Position numbers and translations under genes: made by a program. A stretch of 64,000 nt of DNA from Agapetus fuscipes (taxonomy: Eukaryota; Arthropoda; Insecta; Trichoptera; Glossosomatidae). The DNA is taken from positions 17,612,342-17,676,341 of the forward strand of contig OX637335.1 of assembly GCA_951799405.1 (NCBI GenBank), given 5' to 3'. Each line of letters opens with the position of its first letter. Positions within the stretch are counted from its first letter, which is position 1. Shown in pieces: positions 22,767-32,176 of this stretch. The notes under the pieces are model-generated. The model ran no database searches and was not told the origin of the DNA. It saw only the letters and a program-made list of their open reading frames with translations.

Positions 22767-23311
22767 AAAATATTAGAAATCATTAGTTTGTCAAAGCGTG
22801 GGCTCAACGGACGACCAAAATGTCTAAGAATAGCACCGTCTGAAATCTAAGGAGTCTCCCGCACAGGATTTCTTAAAAAAAAAACTCACAATGTGTTCCT
22901 GATTTCGTTGGAGACCCACACCCTTCCGTCTTCGTTTCGTTTTCAGTTTAAACTGTACTACAGTGAAAACTCAAAAAAACTAGACTGACTAGAATAATCG
23001 TATGTCCAACTGTTGCACAATCTCCATTTGGTACTATATTCGTTACAAAACTTCAAACCAGCTAATCATTATAATTAAGCTTATCATTCCTACAGGTAGT
23101 TTTGTTTCGAGTTTCAATTTTGCTACAATGAAAACTCAAAAAAATGTGATATGTCCAACTGTTGCACAATCCCATTTGGTAAAAAATTCGATACAAAACT
23201 TCAAACCATAAAGCTTATCATTCCTGCAGGTAGTTTCGTTTTCAGTTTCGACTGTGCAACGATGAAAACTTAAAAAACCAGACTGACTAGAATATGTCCA
23301 ACTGTTACAGT

Positions 23312-23546
23312 TCCCTGACTTATAGGTTAGTATGCGGCTGACCACCCATGCTGTTGAAAATGGTTCATTTTGCCAATGTTTCAGGAAAGGACGGGAAGAG
23401 TTGTTCATTTGAGATTGGGTTTTTATATTGTAAGTCCACATGCGGTATGTTAAGCGCGAACTCAAACGTGTCTGCTTCTGAGAATGCATGTAATGTGAAC
23501 CCCTAATGTAACATATCTTTGCAATTTAGATTAGATTAGATTAGAA
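23312..23546 (+). repeat. R1 copy in intron 1 of the broken long lipocalin
   Basis: TTCCCTGACTTATAGGTTAG to (TTAGA)n. The duplicate is 37656-37912 in the intact gene. Confidence 0.7.
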
Positions 23547-24024
23547 ATGACACAAAGTTATTCATTCATACAGATCGTTTTGTAATGACCATTTTTAAAC
23601 GAGTCATCTGTACTACAATGAAATAATCAACTCGCAAACTCTTTTATATTTTCATAATGAATCATCACAATGTCATTAGACAAACACTAAAGCTTTTCTC
23701 AAAGAGTTATTTGTGTTTTTATATTGTAATTCGTGTAATAATATAAAGTAATTTGAGTTCTAGTATTGACGAATATTTTTTTAAGTCAAAATCAAACCCT
23801 GATTATAAGATTAAAAGCTATTTTGCCCACCTCATATGTATATGTGCCTGTACGGGATGCTCACCTCTGCTTTTCAACTAGATAAAAGGTACTAGAAGTT
23901 CAAGTTTACAACCGGTTAGATCCCATATAGGAGATTGCCAACAAACCACTACCAAACCAGAAAATTTATCAAACGATGCTCGGAAGAATTCACTCTTACG
24001 TAATATGATCTTCGTAATTATTAT

Positions 24025-24957
24025 GTGGGTGTAAGAAGTCCCTTTGAAATAGTCAAAGCCCCTTTACTAATGCATTTACTAAAAATAGCAAGAATTACAC
24101 CGATTTTAAAGAAGCCCCTTCTAGATCCTGATGACGCATCCAACTTTCGACCGATCTCCAATTTGCCATTTTTGGCAAAAATACTTGAAAAAATAGTAGC
24201 AGCAAGACTAACTTCTCATTGGAATTTTCATAATTTGTTTGCCAAAATGCAGTCAGCTTACCGACAATCTCACTCTACGGAAACAGGAATATTGAGAGTA
24301 CTATCAGATTTAATTAGTGAGACTGAAAAAGGCAATCTAGCACTGATAGCATTGTTAGACATGAGTGCAGCCTTCGATACCGTTGACCACAGCATACTCC
24401 TTGAAAAAATGAATAAGAGTCTAGGAATAGGCGGAAAAGCGTTGGAATGGATTGTTTCATACCTACAAGACAGAACCCAAACTGTTGGAAAAGATAAATG
24501 TGTTTCATCTCCAACAACATTGGAAACTGGAGTTCCACAGGGCTCCGTCTTGGGACCGCTGTTTTTTATAATGTATATCAGGGAACTGGAAGGATTTGCA
24601 CAAAAGTGGGGTGTTAGAATGCATATTTATGCGGATGATTGCCAAAAATATGCGCACTGCAGACCAGAGGATACCACGGAAATGCTAATCAAAGTGAGGA
24701 ATTGCATAGAAGATATATGGTTTTGGATGTCTACGCATCGGTTGATGCTAAACCAAGAAAAAACTGATGGATATCGTGGAAGAGGAAGACCGAGAAAGGT
24801 ATGGATGGACCAAATTTTCGAAATAGCGAGTGAATGGGATATCCAGAGTCATAATAAAAGGAGAGCTTGTATGAAAAAAGTTATGACTCTGGATGAAATG
24901 AAAGAAGTATGCAAGGACAGGAAGAAGTGGCGGCTAATCTGCAATGCTGATTTTTAA
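24025..24957 (+). CDS. Chimeric reverse-transcriptase ORF (L2/CR1-like RT fused to RTE C-terminus)
   Basis: Open for 310 codons. About 16 leading codons come from flanking DNA. Residues 17-247 are an L2/CR1-type RT: NFRPISNLPFLAKILEK, LLDMSAAFDTVDH, GVPQGSVLGPLFF and IYADDCQ (202-207). At about residue 248 the sequence switches to RTE type: GRGRPRKVWMDQI, SHNKRRACMKKVM and KEVCKDRKKWR. The switch lies at GATGGAT, shared with the RTE-a tail near 4425, and keeps the frame. The N-terminal endonuclease is missing, so it is not autonomous. The likely origin is template switching or one LINE inserting into another. Confidence 0.75.
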   Translation: MGVRSPFEIVKAPLLMHLLKIARITPILKKPLLDPDDASNFRPISNLPFLAKILEKIVAARLTSHWNFHNLFAKMQSAYRQSHSTETGILRVLSDLISETEKGNLALIALLDMSAAFDTVDHSILLEKMNKSLGIGGKALEWIVSYLQDRTQTVGKDKCVSSPTTLETGVPQGSVLGPLFFIMYIRELEGFAQKWGVRMHIYADDCQKYAHCRPEDTTEMLIKVRNCIEDIWFWMSTHRLMLNQEKTDGYRGRGRPRKVWMDQIFEIASEWDIQSHNKRRACMKKVMTLDEMKEVCKDRKKWRLICNADF

Positions 24958-25340
24958 TGTTGGTTTATTGGCTTGCTACATTTTTTGCATAAGACATTTT
25001 TTACTTTTTTTGGATAGATTTATTTTTAAGGTTTTGTTGTTTTCTTATACTTAAATGTTATTTATTACTCGTATTCCTTGACTTATAGGTTGGTATGAGT
25101 CTGACCACCCATACTGTAAAAAATGGTTCACTTTGCCAATGTCACCCCTGTTTCAGGGAATGTCGGCAAGAGTTGCAGGGCTTATGTTCATTTGAGGTTT
25201 GGATTTTGTTTGTAAGTACACAATCAGCATTTGTAAGCGCGAACTACACGTGTTTGTTTGTGGGCATAATCTGAGAGCTTTGAATGAATATATCCTTGCA
25301 ACTTAGATTATAGATAGATAGATTACAGATTATAGATATC
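24074..25340 (+). mobile_element. Chimeric LINE: L2/CR1-type RT joined in frame to RTE-a tail and R1 3' UTR
   Basis: The 5' boundary is read against 42550, where the duplicated sequence diverges after CTTTACTAATGCAT. An L2/CR1-type RT (24074 to about 24765) is followed by the RTE-a coding end (24766-24957), its 3' UTR and an R1 copy (25074-25340) with a TAGATTA-rich tail. No target-site duplication was identified. Confidence 0.7.
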
Positions 25341-25445
25341 CTGTCATTGTGATGTTCTGTCATATGTTGTTTTGTCATGTGTCGTTTTGTCATGTGTCGT
25401 TATGTCATGCGTCGTTTTGTCACTGTGCTGTTCTGACCTGTCACC
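25331..25445 (+). repeat. Short minisatellite, unit about 18 bp
   Basis: Diverged tandem units of TGTCATGTGTCGTTTTG, about six in a row, directly after the chimeric LINE tail. Confidence 0.7.
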
Positions 25446-25534
25446 TTGTTTTGTATACGTTTTTAGTTTTCTTCTTCGTTGTCTTTATGTAACTGTAATG
25501 ATAATATAAGAATTATTTATTTGCTGAGCGCTGT

Positions 25535-25690
25535 TTTTGTGTAAATCACACCTCGAGAGACCTTTGCTATCTCAAGAAAGCGTCAATTCTCAAGCAAGAC
25601 CTATTTGCTGTAAGCTGGTTGGACCTTTAGTGATCGCTCTTTGGTAAAGGTGTTTGAATTTATAAGTCCAGCGATGAGCATATTAAAAAA
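25535..25690 (-). mobile_element. SINE B fragment
   Basis: CTGTTTTTGTGTAAATCACACC...CTCAAGCAAGACC...CTTTGGTAAAGGTG, then truncated. Confidence 0.55.
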
Positions 25691-25812
25691 AATATTGTAG
25701 ATGAATTGCCTTTGTTTTAAAATAAACAGTTTCTGAAAGATTTAAAATAATTAGAAATATATGTATTTTTTTGTATCTAATTCACGTATTAAATTTACTT
25801 CACATAGCTTAA

Positions 25813-25818
25813 TTTATT
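25813..25818 (-). terminator. Polyadenylation signal of right short lipocalin
   Basis: Minus-strand AATAAA, 96 bp downstream of the TAG at 25914. It is conserved with the signal of the left copy. Confidence 0.6.
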
Positions 25819-25913
25819 ACAAAAAATACATGATATAATATAATACGTAAAAAAAATACATTTTAACTGGCATTTTTTTTACATAATGTAATTAATTACT
25901 GAAAATATTTCCA

Positions 25914-28485
25914 CTAATTGCCGGCTGGGCAGTTGACCTGGTCAGTTTTGATGAGGAAACTTCTGGAAAGTCCATTTCTGTCAATAACTGCATAAGCTTT
26001 CTGCATAGTACTTGCGTCAGGCCTGCTCTGTCTTGTCAAGATCCATAGAAATCCTGGAATACAAAAATGATGGTTGTATGAATTTACGTGGGTTGTATTT
26101 AATTAAAACTGCGGTAATTTATTTTACACAATTAATTTCAGATTCAGTTCGGATACACAGTCTTTTTACATTGCACAATCCAAATGTCGGGTGATTTCTG
26201 AGCTACAGAGTGCTTTGATCCTTCTTTTATAGTAACAATAAAGATCGTTCTCGAAATATTGAGAATCGTTACATGCGAGACTTTACTAGAACATCCAACC
26301 TTGAGAGTGTTTGATCGGATGTTCTAGCAATCTCGAACAATACAAATCAACATTAAATACAAATTACATAAGAACCTAATATTTATTTATTTTTAGATTA
26401 TACATTTATTTGGGGAAAAAGTATGACTTTAAAACAAACTTATACCAGTATAATCTATGTTTAATCTAAGTTGCAAAGATATGTAAACATTTAAAACTCA
26501 TATCAAATGCATGCCCACAAACAGACACGTGTTAGTTCACGCTTACAAATACTGAATGTGTACTTACAAATTAAAAACCAAACCTCAAATAAACATAAAC
26601 TCTGCAACTTTTGCCGACCTTCCCTGAAACAGGGGTGACATTGGCAAAGTGAATCATTTTGTGCAGTATGAGTGGTCAGCCTCATACCAACCTATAAGTC
26701 AAGGAATAAAAAATTAAAAATTAAAATTAAAAATATGCAATTCACTTACTGGTGTTGAAGAAGCATTGGTTATCGCAGGCGTATACTACAGCGTAGCTAG
26801 TGTAGTCAGTGTCCAGGACCCAATATGGTGCTGGATTAGGGACCGAAGAAAAGCTGACCTGCAGGCGCGCCTCTGTGGGAGAACCCGTGAAAACAGCTGA
26901 CCCTTCAATCACGGTGGGGGCACCGGTCCTGAAAGACAATCGGTAATGAAAATCAAAGCTCAATAACGACAACAAAAGATTAAAAAGCTTAATTTCAGTA
27001 TACCTAACTATAATACATTTTGAATCTTATATTTCTGTTAAATTTTGTCTAGGAATTTTTGTTTTTGTTTTTGTTTTGAAAATTATTAAAAAAAAAAAAA
27101 TTGTAACCATTCTGCTCCTGAAGATGCCTCATTAGGCGAAAATGTTCGAGAACAAAAAATAAACAAATAAGTGAATTAAAACTATGTTTTACCCATTTGA
27201 ATGTTTAAGTAATTAAAAATGGACTTTCACTGTGTTAATAGATCAACACTAAAAAATATAATAAATTATGTATTTGGGACAAAAGTTTGTGTGTATCATG
27301 AAAAAAAATCATACTTCTTACACGGAAAAATCAAATTATTTCCGAATGTAACAAAATAACGTTTTAACAGCACTTTGGACTCGTGATTGCAAAGGTAGTT
27401 TGAATCCCGGCGGAGCACGAAAAATATTTAATTTTTAAAATTTTATCTTCCCTGAGAAGAGAAATTAATCTGCTTTTACCAAAAATAGGGGAATGGGAAG
27501 TTCCCCAGTTCCCGAGGGGGATGGTTCTCGTTTCTTGTGACGGCTTAGTAAACCTTGCCGGTATTTTTTTTTATTTGAAATAAAAACCGAAACGAGAAAT
27601 CATTTCTAGCACACTCGGTGGGATTCAAGCACTGTACCGAGTGAATTATCGACCTGACTAATATACTAATTTAAAAATAAAAATAAATTCTTACAGCACA
27701 TTGATTTGCTTGTTTAACACTCCGACTCCTCCTGTAATACTGGTGTATGTGGCCGTGGTGCATTTCCCTCCAATTTGGAAAATGGCAAAGTACTTTTCTT
27801 GCTCGTACCATTTCCCCAAATACTGAAAAAAACGTCGTTAAATTAATTAATCAAATGAATGGTTATTCAAGGCAACTTCAATCTTTTTTACGAAAAATTT
27901 CAAGAAAAAAGTGAACAATTTTGACGGATGTTTTCAGTTAATTGAAAGTTTTCTTTGTAACTTTCGGCCAAATTTAAATATGTACCTACAAACAAAATAT
28001 AGATAAAAACACAGTGTTTTTTTTTTCACAAATTGAGCATTTATTTCACCTCAAGTTCTTATGACATTCTTACGCCATTTTCAAGAGGACACTATATTTT
28101 TATATAAATAACAATAATAATTGAAGTTGCAAAGATATAATATAAAGACACGTATACAAATGCGTATTTAGAAATTTAAAATCCACAACTCAAAGGAACG
28201 TAAGCCCTACAACTATTACAAATCTTTCCTGAAACAAGGGTGACATTGGCAAAGTGAAGTATTTTTTATTGTATGGGTGGTCAACCTCATACTAGTATAT
28301 AAGTCAACGAATGATCTGAAAAGAAAAAACACTGAAAATACATAAACTCTAAAAAACTTAAAAAAACATACCTGGGCCGCATCAAAGCCAGTTTTTGGTG
28401 ACACATTTGGGCATTGTCCCAAAAATGGGACTTGGGCGCTGCAGACCGCAGCCAAAGCCAAAATAAGAAAACTCAAAAAGTACAT
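25914..28485 (-). CDS. Secreted lipocalin (apolipoprotein D-like), short form, right copy; 4 coding exons
   Basis: Exons on the minus strand are 28485-28372, 27822-27695, 26928-26750 and 26053-25914 (114+128+179+140 nt = 186 residues plus TAG). All introns are GT-AG with phases 0, 2 and 1. The signal peptide occupies about residues 1-17, the G-x-W motif (YLGKWYE) residues 39-45, the TDY motif residues 121-123, and the C-terminal motif WILTR residues 144-148. The sequence ends NCPAGN. Length and layout match insect ApoD/bilin-binding-type lipocalins. An acceptor-like AG sits 9 nt before the ATG, suggesting a 5' UTR intron. This is the duplicate of 410-5247. Its introns are shorter because several insertions there (MITEs, a LINE end) are absent here. 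Its own intron 2 gained a segment (about 26985-27245) with a hammerhead-like motif. No disabling change is seen, so it is probably functional. Confidence 0.9.
26455..26704 (-). repeat. R1 copy in intron 3 of the right short lipocalin
   Basis: TTAATCTAAGTTGCAAAG to AAGTCAAGGAAT. It corresponds to 1284-1665 without the A-rich insert. Confidence 0.7.
27105..27160 (+). ncRNA. Hammerhead-like motif in intron 2 of the right short lipocalin
   Basis: CTC-CTGAAGA, stem II GCCT/AGGC around CATT, GAAAATGTTC, then GAG closing stem I. It is antisense to the lipocalin. It sits in a segment (about 26985-27245) missing from the left copy's intron, so it is probably a Penelope terminal-repeat fragment or a small retrozyme-like insert. 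Confidence 0.5.
27490..27660 (-). mobile_element. SINE A fragment in intron 2 of the right short lipocalin
   Basis: GAGGGGGATGGTTCTC...CTTGCCGG...GAAACGAGAAATCATTTCTA...GGTGGGATTCAAGCACTGTACCGAGTGAATTATCGACC. Equivalent to the copy at 2430-2923 but without the MITE. Confidence 0.6.
28125..28312 (-). repeat. R1 copy in intron 1 of the right short lipocalin
   Basis: Unbroken but internally shortened equivalent of 3328-3398 plus 4651-4802. Confidence 0.6.
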
Positions 28486-28548
28486 GATGAAATCTAAAAA
28501 AAAACAAAGTTATGAACTGTTGTATAATGACAAAATCAATTGTATTTT

Positions 28549-28728
28549 TTCTAATCTAATCTAATATATGTTGCACAGATAATGTACCATTCAGGATTCA
28601 CATTATATGCATTTTCACAAACAGACCCGTATAAATTCGTGCTTAAACATGACTTATAATATAAAAACCCAAATTTCAAATGAGCATTCACCCTGCAACT
28701 CTAGCTGACCTTCCCTGAAACAGGGGTC
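28549..28728 (-). repeat. R1 copy, truncated
   Basis: Stops at CAGGGGT, where the next R1-bearing insertion begins. Confidence 0.6.
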
Positions 28729-29200
28729 TAATCTAATCTAATCTAAGCTGCAAAGATATATATCATTTAAGATTTATATTAAATGCATTCCCACAAGCAG
28801 ACATGTATAATTTCGCGCTAACACATGCCGCATGTGGACCTACTATATAAAAACCCAATCTCAAATGAACTTAAGCCCTGCAACTCTTGCCGTCCATTCC
28901 TGAAACAGGGGTGACATTGGCAAAGTGAACCATTTTTTACAGTATTGGTGGTCAGCCGCATACCAACCTATAAGTCAAAGAACATACATCATAAATTACA
29001 TTTTTTTAAATCAATAAATAATAATATAAACATGGAGATTAAAAAAAACTAAATCATAAAACCAATTTCACTTTAAACCCTAGCCGCTAACATTACAGAT
29101 CAACCGCCATTGGTGACCGCCATGGGTGACATTAGCAAAGTGCACTATTTTTTATAGCATGGGTGGTCAACCGCATACCAACCTTAAAGTCAAGGAATAT
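28729..29200 (-). repeat. R1 copy with a scrap of the RTE-a coding end, then an older R1 remainder
   Basis: 28729-28985 is a full R1. 28986-29112 matches the RTE-a 3' UTR and last codons (CATTACAGATCAACCGCCAT). 29113-29200 continues the R1 copy that was cut at 28728. Confidence 0.65.
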
Positions 29201-29242
29201 ACACAATGAATAATAGTTTTAAAATCAACAAATAAGAATATG

Positions 29243-29338
29243 TATGGAAATAAATAGGTTCAACTCGCCACATGCGAACCCTTCGGGGATATCGCGGCAA
29301 GAAGTTACACTATATGTGTAGCTTAGTTGCGTTTGCGT
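29243..29338 (+). mobile_element. SINE A 3' fragment
   Basis: AAATAAATAGGTTCAACTCG through TATATGTGTAGCTTAGTTGCG, inserted between sequences that are contiguous near 5615 in the left block. Confidence 0.6.
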
Positions 29339-29944
29339 TTATGGACATCAAAACTAAAAAAGAAAACAAAAATTCTAATTTAAAAAACCCCTTTTGGTTA
29401 TTAGTTCTTTTGAAAAATACCTGAAGAATTAATGAAGTATTCTGGATTGTAAAACTCTTCGTTGGACCTTACTTTAGGTAATATTTTCAGGTACTGAACT
29501 GCCCATCATTGTCTCACACCCATTTTATATCTGTTCTTCATATTTGATTAATCAAGGTCAACACTATCAGTTGTCAATTGTCAATATTAAAAAGCGAGCA
29601 ATTATATAAATGGCATATGAGCAAATAAAGGCAGTCATGATGCGGATGATTGTGTAACATTTCTATTTTATATCCGAAATTTTGCACAATTTTAGATTCT
29701 TAATTTTTCATGAATGGTTATATTTTATGGTTTTTTTTTTTCAAATGGGAAAATTCGACCATATGTAAAAGGTCTGTTATTTTTTTTATTAATTTCCTTT
29801 TGCTTTTACCTTGAGTATTTTTTGGAAATACTTCAATGTATTTCACTGCATTTTTCATATTATTATTTTTTCATCTTGATAATCTAAAAAAAAGTGCATG
29901 CAGAGGACTTCGGGATAATCAGAAATGTCTTGAATGCTGCCCTT

Positions 29945-30117
29945 TCTGGTGTCAGATCTCACGAACGTCCCAGGGTACGGTGGGCAGACAACGTCGAAGC
30001 CGACGCCGAAGTTCTGGGAGTGAGGGGACCATGCAGGGAAGCAGCACAAGACAGAGAGTCCTGAAGGATTGTGGTGCGGGAGGCTCTGAGATTTCAAAGC
30101 TTGTAAGCTGGATAAAG
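29945..30117 (+). pseudogene. LINE RT C-terminal remnant (block duplicate)
   Basis: Duplicate of 15243-15417 with the same TGA. Confidence 0.6.
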
Positions 30118-30267
30118 AAAGTGAGCAAAAAAACTAAGACTTTTTCGTTAAATATTGTAAAAATGCTTCTTTTGATAGTCTGGTCGATAGCTCCATTTAA
30201 TAGAACGTTGACATTCAAAACAAACAAAAAACTAAGGTTCGATTCTCATCAAGAATTTCAAACATCA

Positions 30268-30500
30268 AACATTCCTTGACTAATAGATTGGTATGAGGCT
30301 GACCCCTCATGCTGTTAAAACTTGGTTCACTTTTGCCAATGCAACCTCAGTTACAGGAAAAAACAGCAAAATAGTTTCAAAGTGTATCTTTCTATGAGTT
30401 GGGTTTATTTTGCATATACACATGCAGCATGTGTGTAAGCGCAAACCTACGTGTGCCGGCCTTTGGGCATGCCTTAAATATCTGTATATACTTCAAAAGA
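30268..30500 (+). repeat. R1 copy, diverged (block duplicate)
   Basis: Duplicate of 15578-15800. Confidence 0.6.
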
Positions 30501-30944
30501 AATGAAGACAATGCTCCCTTGTGAGCAGGGGTTCCCCTACAGCAAATTATGGGGTTGGTGTAAGGCTGGCCGTTTTACATGTAATATAAGTTGCACTCGG
30601 GAAATCCATATTTTGTGTATTTCATAATATAAACTTAACGCATGTAAAGAGTATGAAATAATAATCTGAATTAAAATGAAAATAAAAGTTCTTATGCACA
30701 CTGCTTTTATTATTTCTTATATAACGTTTACGCAATCATGTTGTCAGTAGGCACATATTGCGATGTCTAAATTTTGATAAAAACACGTTTGTTTGTGGAA
30801 AATTTAAATATAAATGAGACATGTTACCTTATTATTGTTAAGAATATTTAATTTTAAAAGAACATGTGTAAGACTAATTGGTTGTCCTTTTTTCAAGGCG
30901 TGAATAAATTGATGAATTGACGTGACAAAGCTACACATATAGTG

Positions 30945-31195
30945 CAGCTTATTTGCAGCGTTTCCCCAAAGGGATCGCATTGGGCAAGTGGAACCTATTT
31001 ATTTTTACAGGCAAGGGGACTGGCCTTGCGCCAGCCAATTCACAGTTCAAGAGGGGACTGGTACACTTTTTTCGTGAAAGCTGAGTAAAGCTAGCCGGTA
31101 TTTTATTTTGACCATATCCGTCACCCTCGGTGGGATTCAAGCCCCAGCTCTCGGCGTGGAATGCAAGCACTCTATCAACAGAGCTGTCGATCAGA
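30945..31195 (-). mobile_element. SINE A copy (block duplicate)
   Basis: Same insertion as 17579-17845. The insertion predates the duplication. Confidence 0.65.
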
Positions 31196-31664
31196 AATCA
31201 TAACAATATTTGTAAAAAAAAAATGTAGATCATGCAATTGTATACAAAAAATGCTTTCCATTTTATTCTTGCGAATCCCATTCCTGAGATATCACCAGTA
31301 CAAAAGTTGAGGAAATCACAGTTTACATTAGACATGTACCAAAATTCACTCTTACCGAATTATTATTATTTGGAACGTTATTTCGCTGGGCTACTGGATC
31401 CAAAATATGTCGATTGTTGGACTCTGAACCCCATTGTGTAGTTTGTTTTTTTTTCCATCTGATGTCAAAATTACGTTAGATAAATCTAGAAATTTAACAG
31501 AAACATAAAAAATAATAACTACCGTATAATGTTGATCGTCATTCTCGATGGATATTAAAATAGATAGGTACAACAACAAAAAAAAACAAATAGTCCATCC
31601 TACCATTGTTTTTTTCAGTCGTCTTTGAGTTATAAAAATAAGTTAATAATGTGAAATAAAATAC

Positions 31665-31795
31665 ATTGATTTTCTTCACGAGTTGAATTCTTTCCTCGAG
31701 AGCTTTCGATGCTATCACACCATTATCAAGAGAACAATCACACCAAGATAATGGTGAGATAACATCGAAAACACTCGAGGAAGTAAATCTACTCA
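31665..31795. mobile_element. Imperfect foldback element (duplicate, truncated)
   Basis: Duplicate of 18535-18710. The right arm stops after GAGGAAGTAAATC. Confidence 0.45.
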
Positions 31796-32057
31796 AATCA
31801 AAATCAAAAATTAATTATTCATTATAAATGCATCTTCACAATATCATTACACGGTTTTTTTAACCAAAAAAAAAGTTGAGAAAAAGTGAGATATGATACA
31901 AGTTAAAAAAACATAAACAACGCATTAAATTTTCATTCTTTTTATTTATATTTTAAATTAACACAATACAAGTAGAGAAATCAAAAGATCCTCATTCTTC
32001 AGTAGCGTATACTCTATTTTAAATATTCTCAAATGAATATTATTTGGCACTGGGATT

Positions 32058-32063
32058 TTTATT
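32058..32063 (-). terminator. Polyadenylation signal of the long lipocalin
   Basis: Minus-strand AATAAA, 114 bp past the TGA. At the matching place in the broken copy (about 18951-18960) the signal is mutated to ATTACAAA. Further TTTATT motifs near 31940 could serve instead. Confidence 0.45.
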
Positions 32064-32176
32064 AACACCTTTCTGACACGGCATCATCAATCAATACATC
32101 AAGAAAATATTGAAAAAGTATCATGCTATTTTCTATGCATTAAAAACTAGAATATAATTTAAATTAAAAAATCAAA

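Larger units (their letters stand above)
19063..22930 (-). pseudogene. Broken duplicate of the long lipocalin (exon 2 remnant to exon 5)
   Basis: Pieces on the minus strand are an exon 2 remnant (22930-22890), exon 3 (21776-21592), exon 4 (21149-20905) and exon 5 (19470-19063). Each matches the intact gene at 32177-44806 with the same splice sites. There are three lesions. First, exon 2 keeps only its last 41 nt; a deletion equivalent to about 37164-37440 joins it to intron 1 sequence and removes the G-x-W motif. Second, no exon 1 or promoter exists between here and the next gene. Third, exon 5 has an in-frame TAA at 19209-19207, where the intact gene has CAA in EKPQED, although the old stop at 19065-19063 is still in frame. 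Exons 3 and 4 remain open and almost unchanged, so the copy is young. A short transcript from a cryptic promoter is possible but could not encode a normal lipocalin. Confidence 0.85.
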
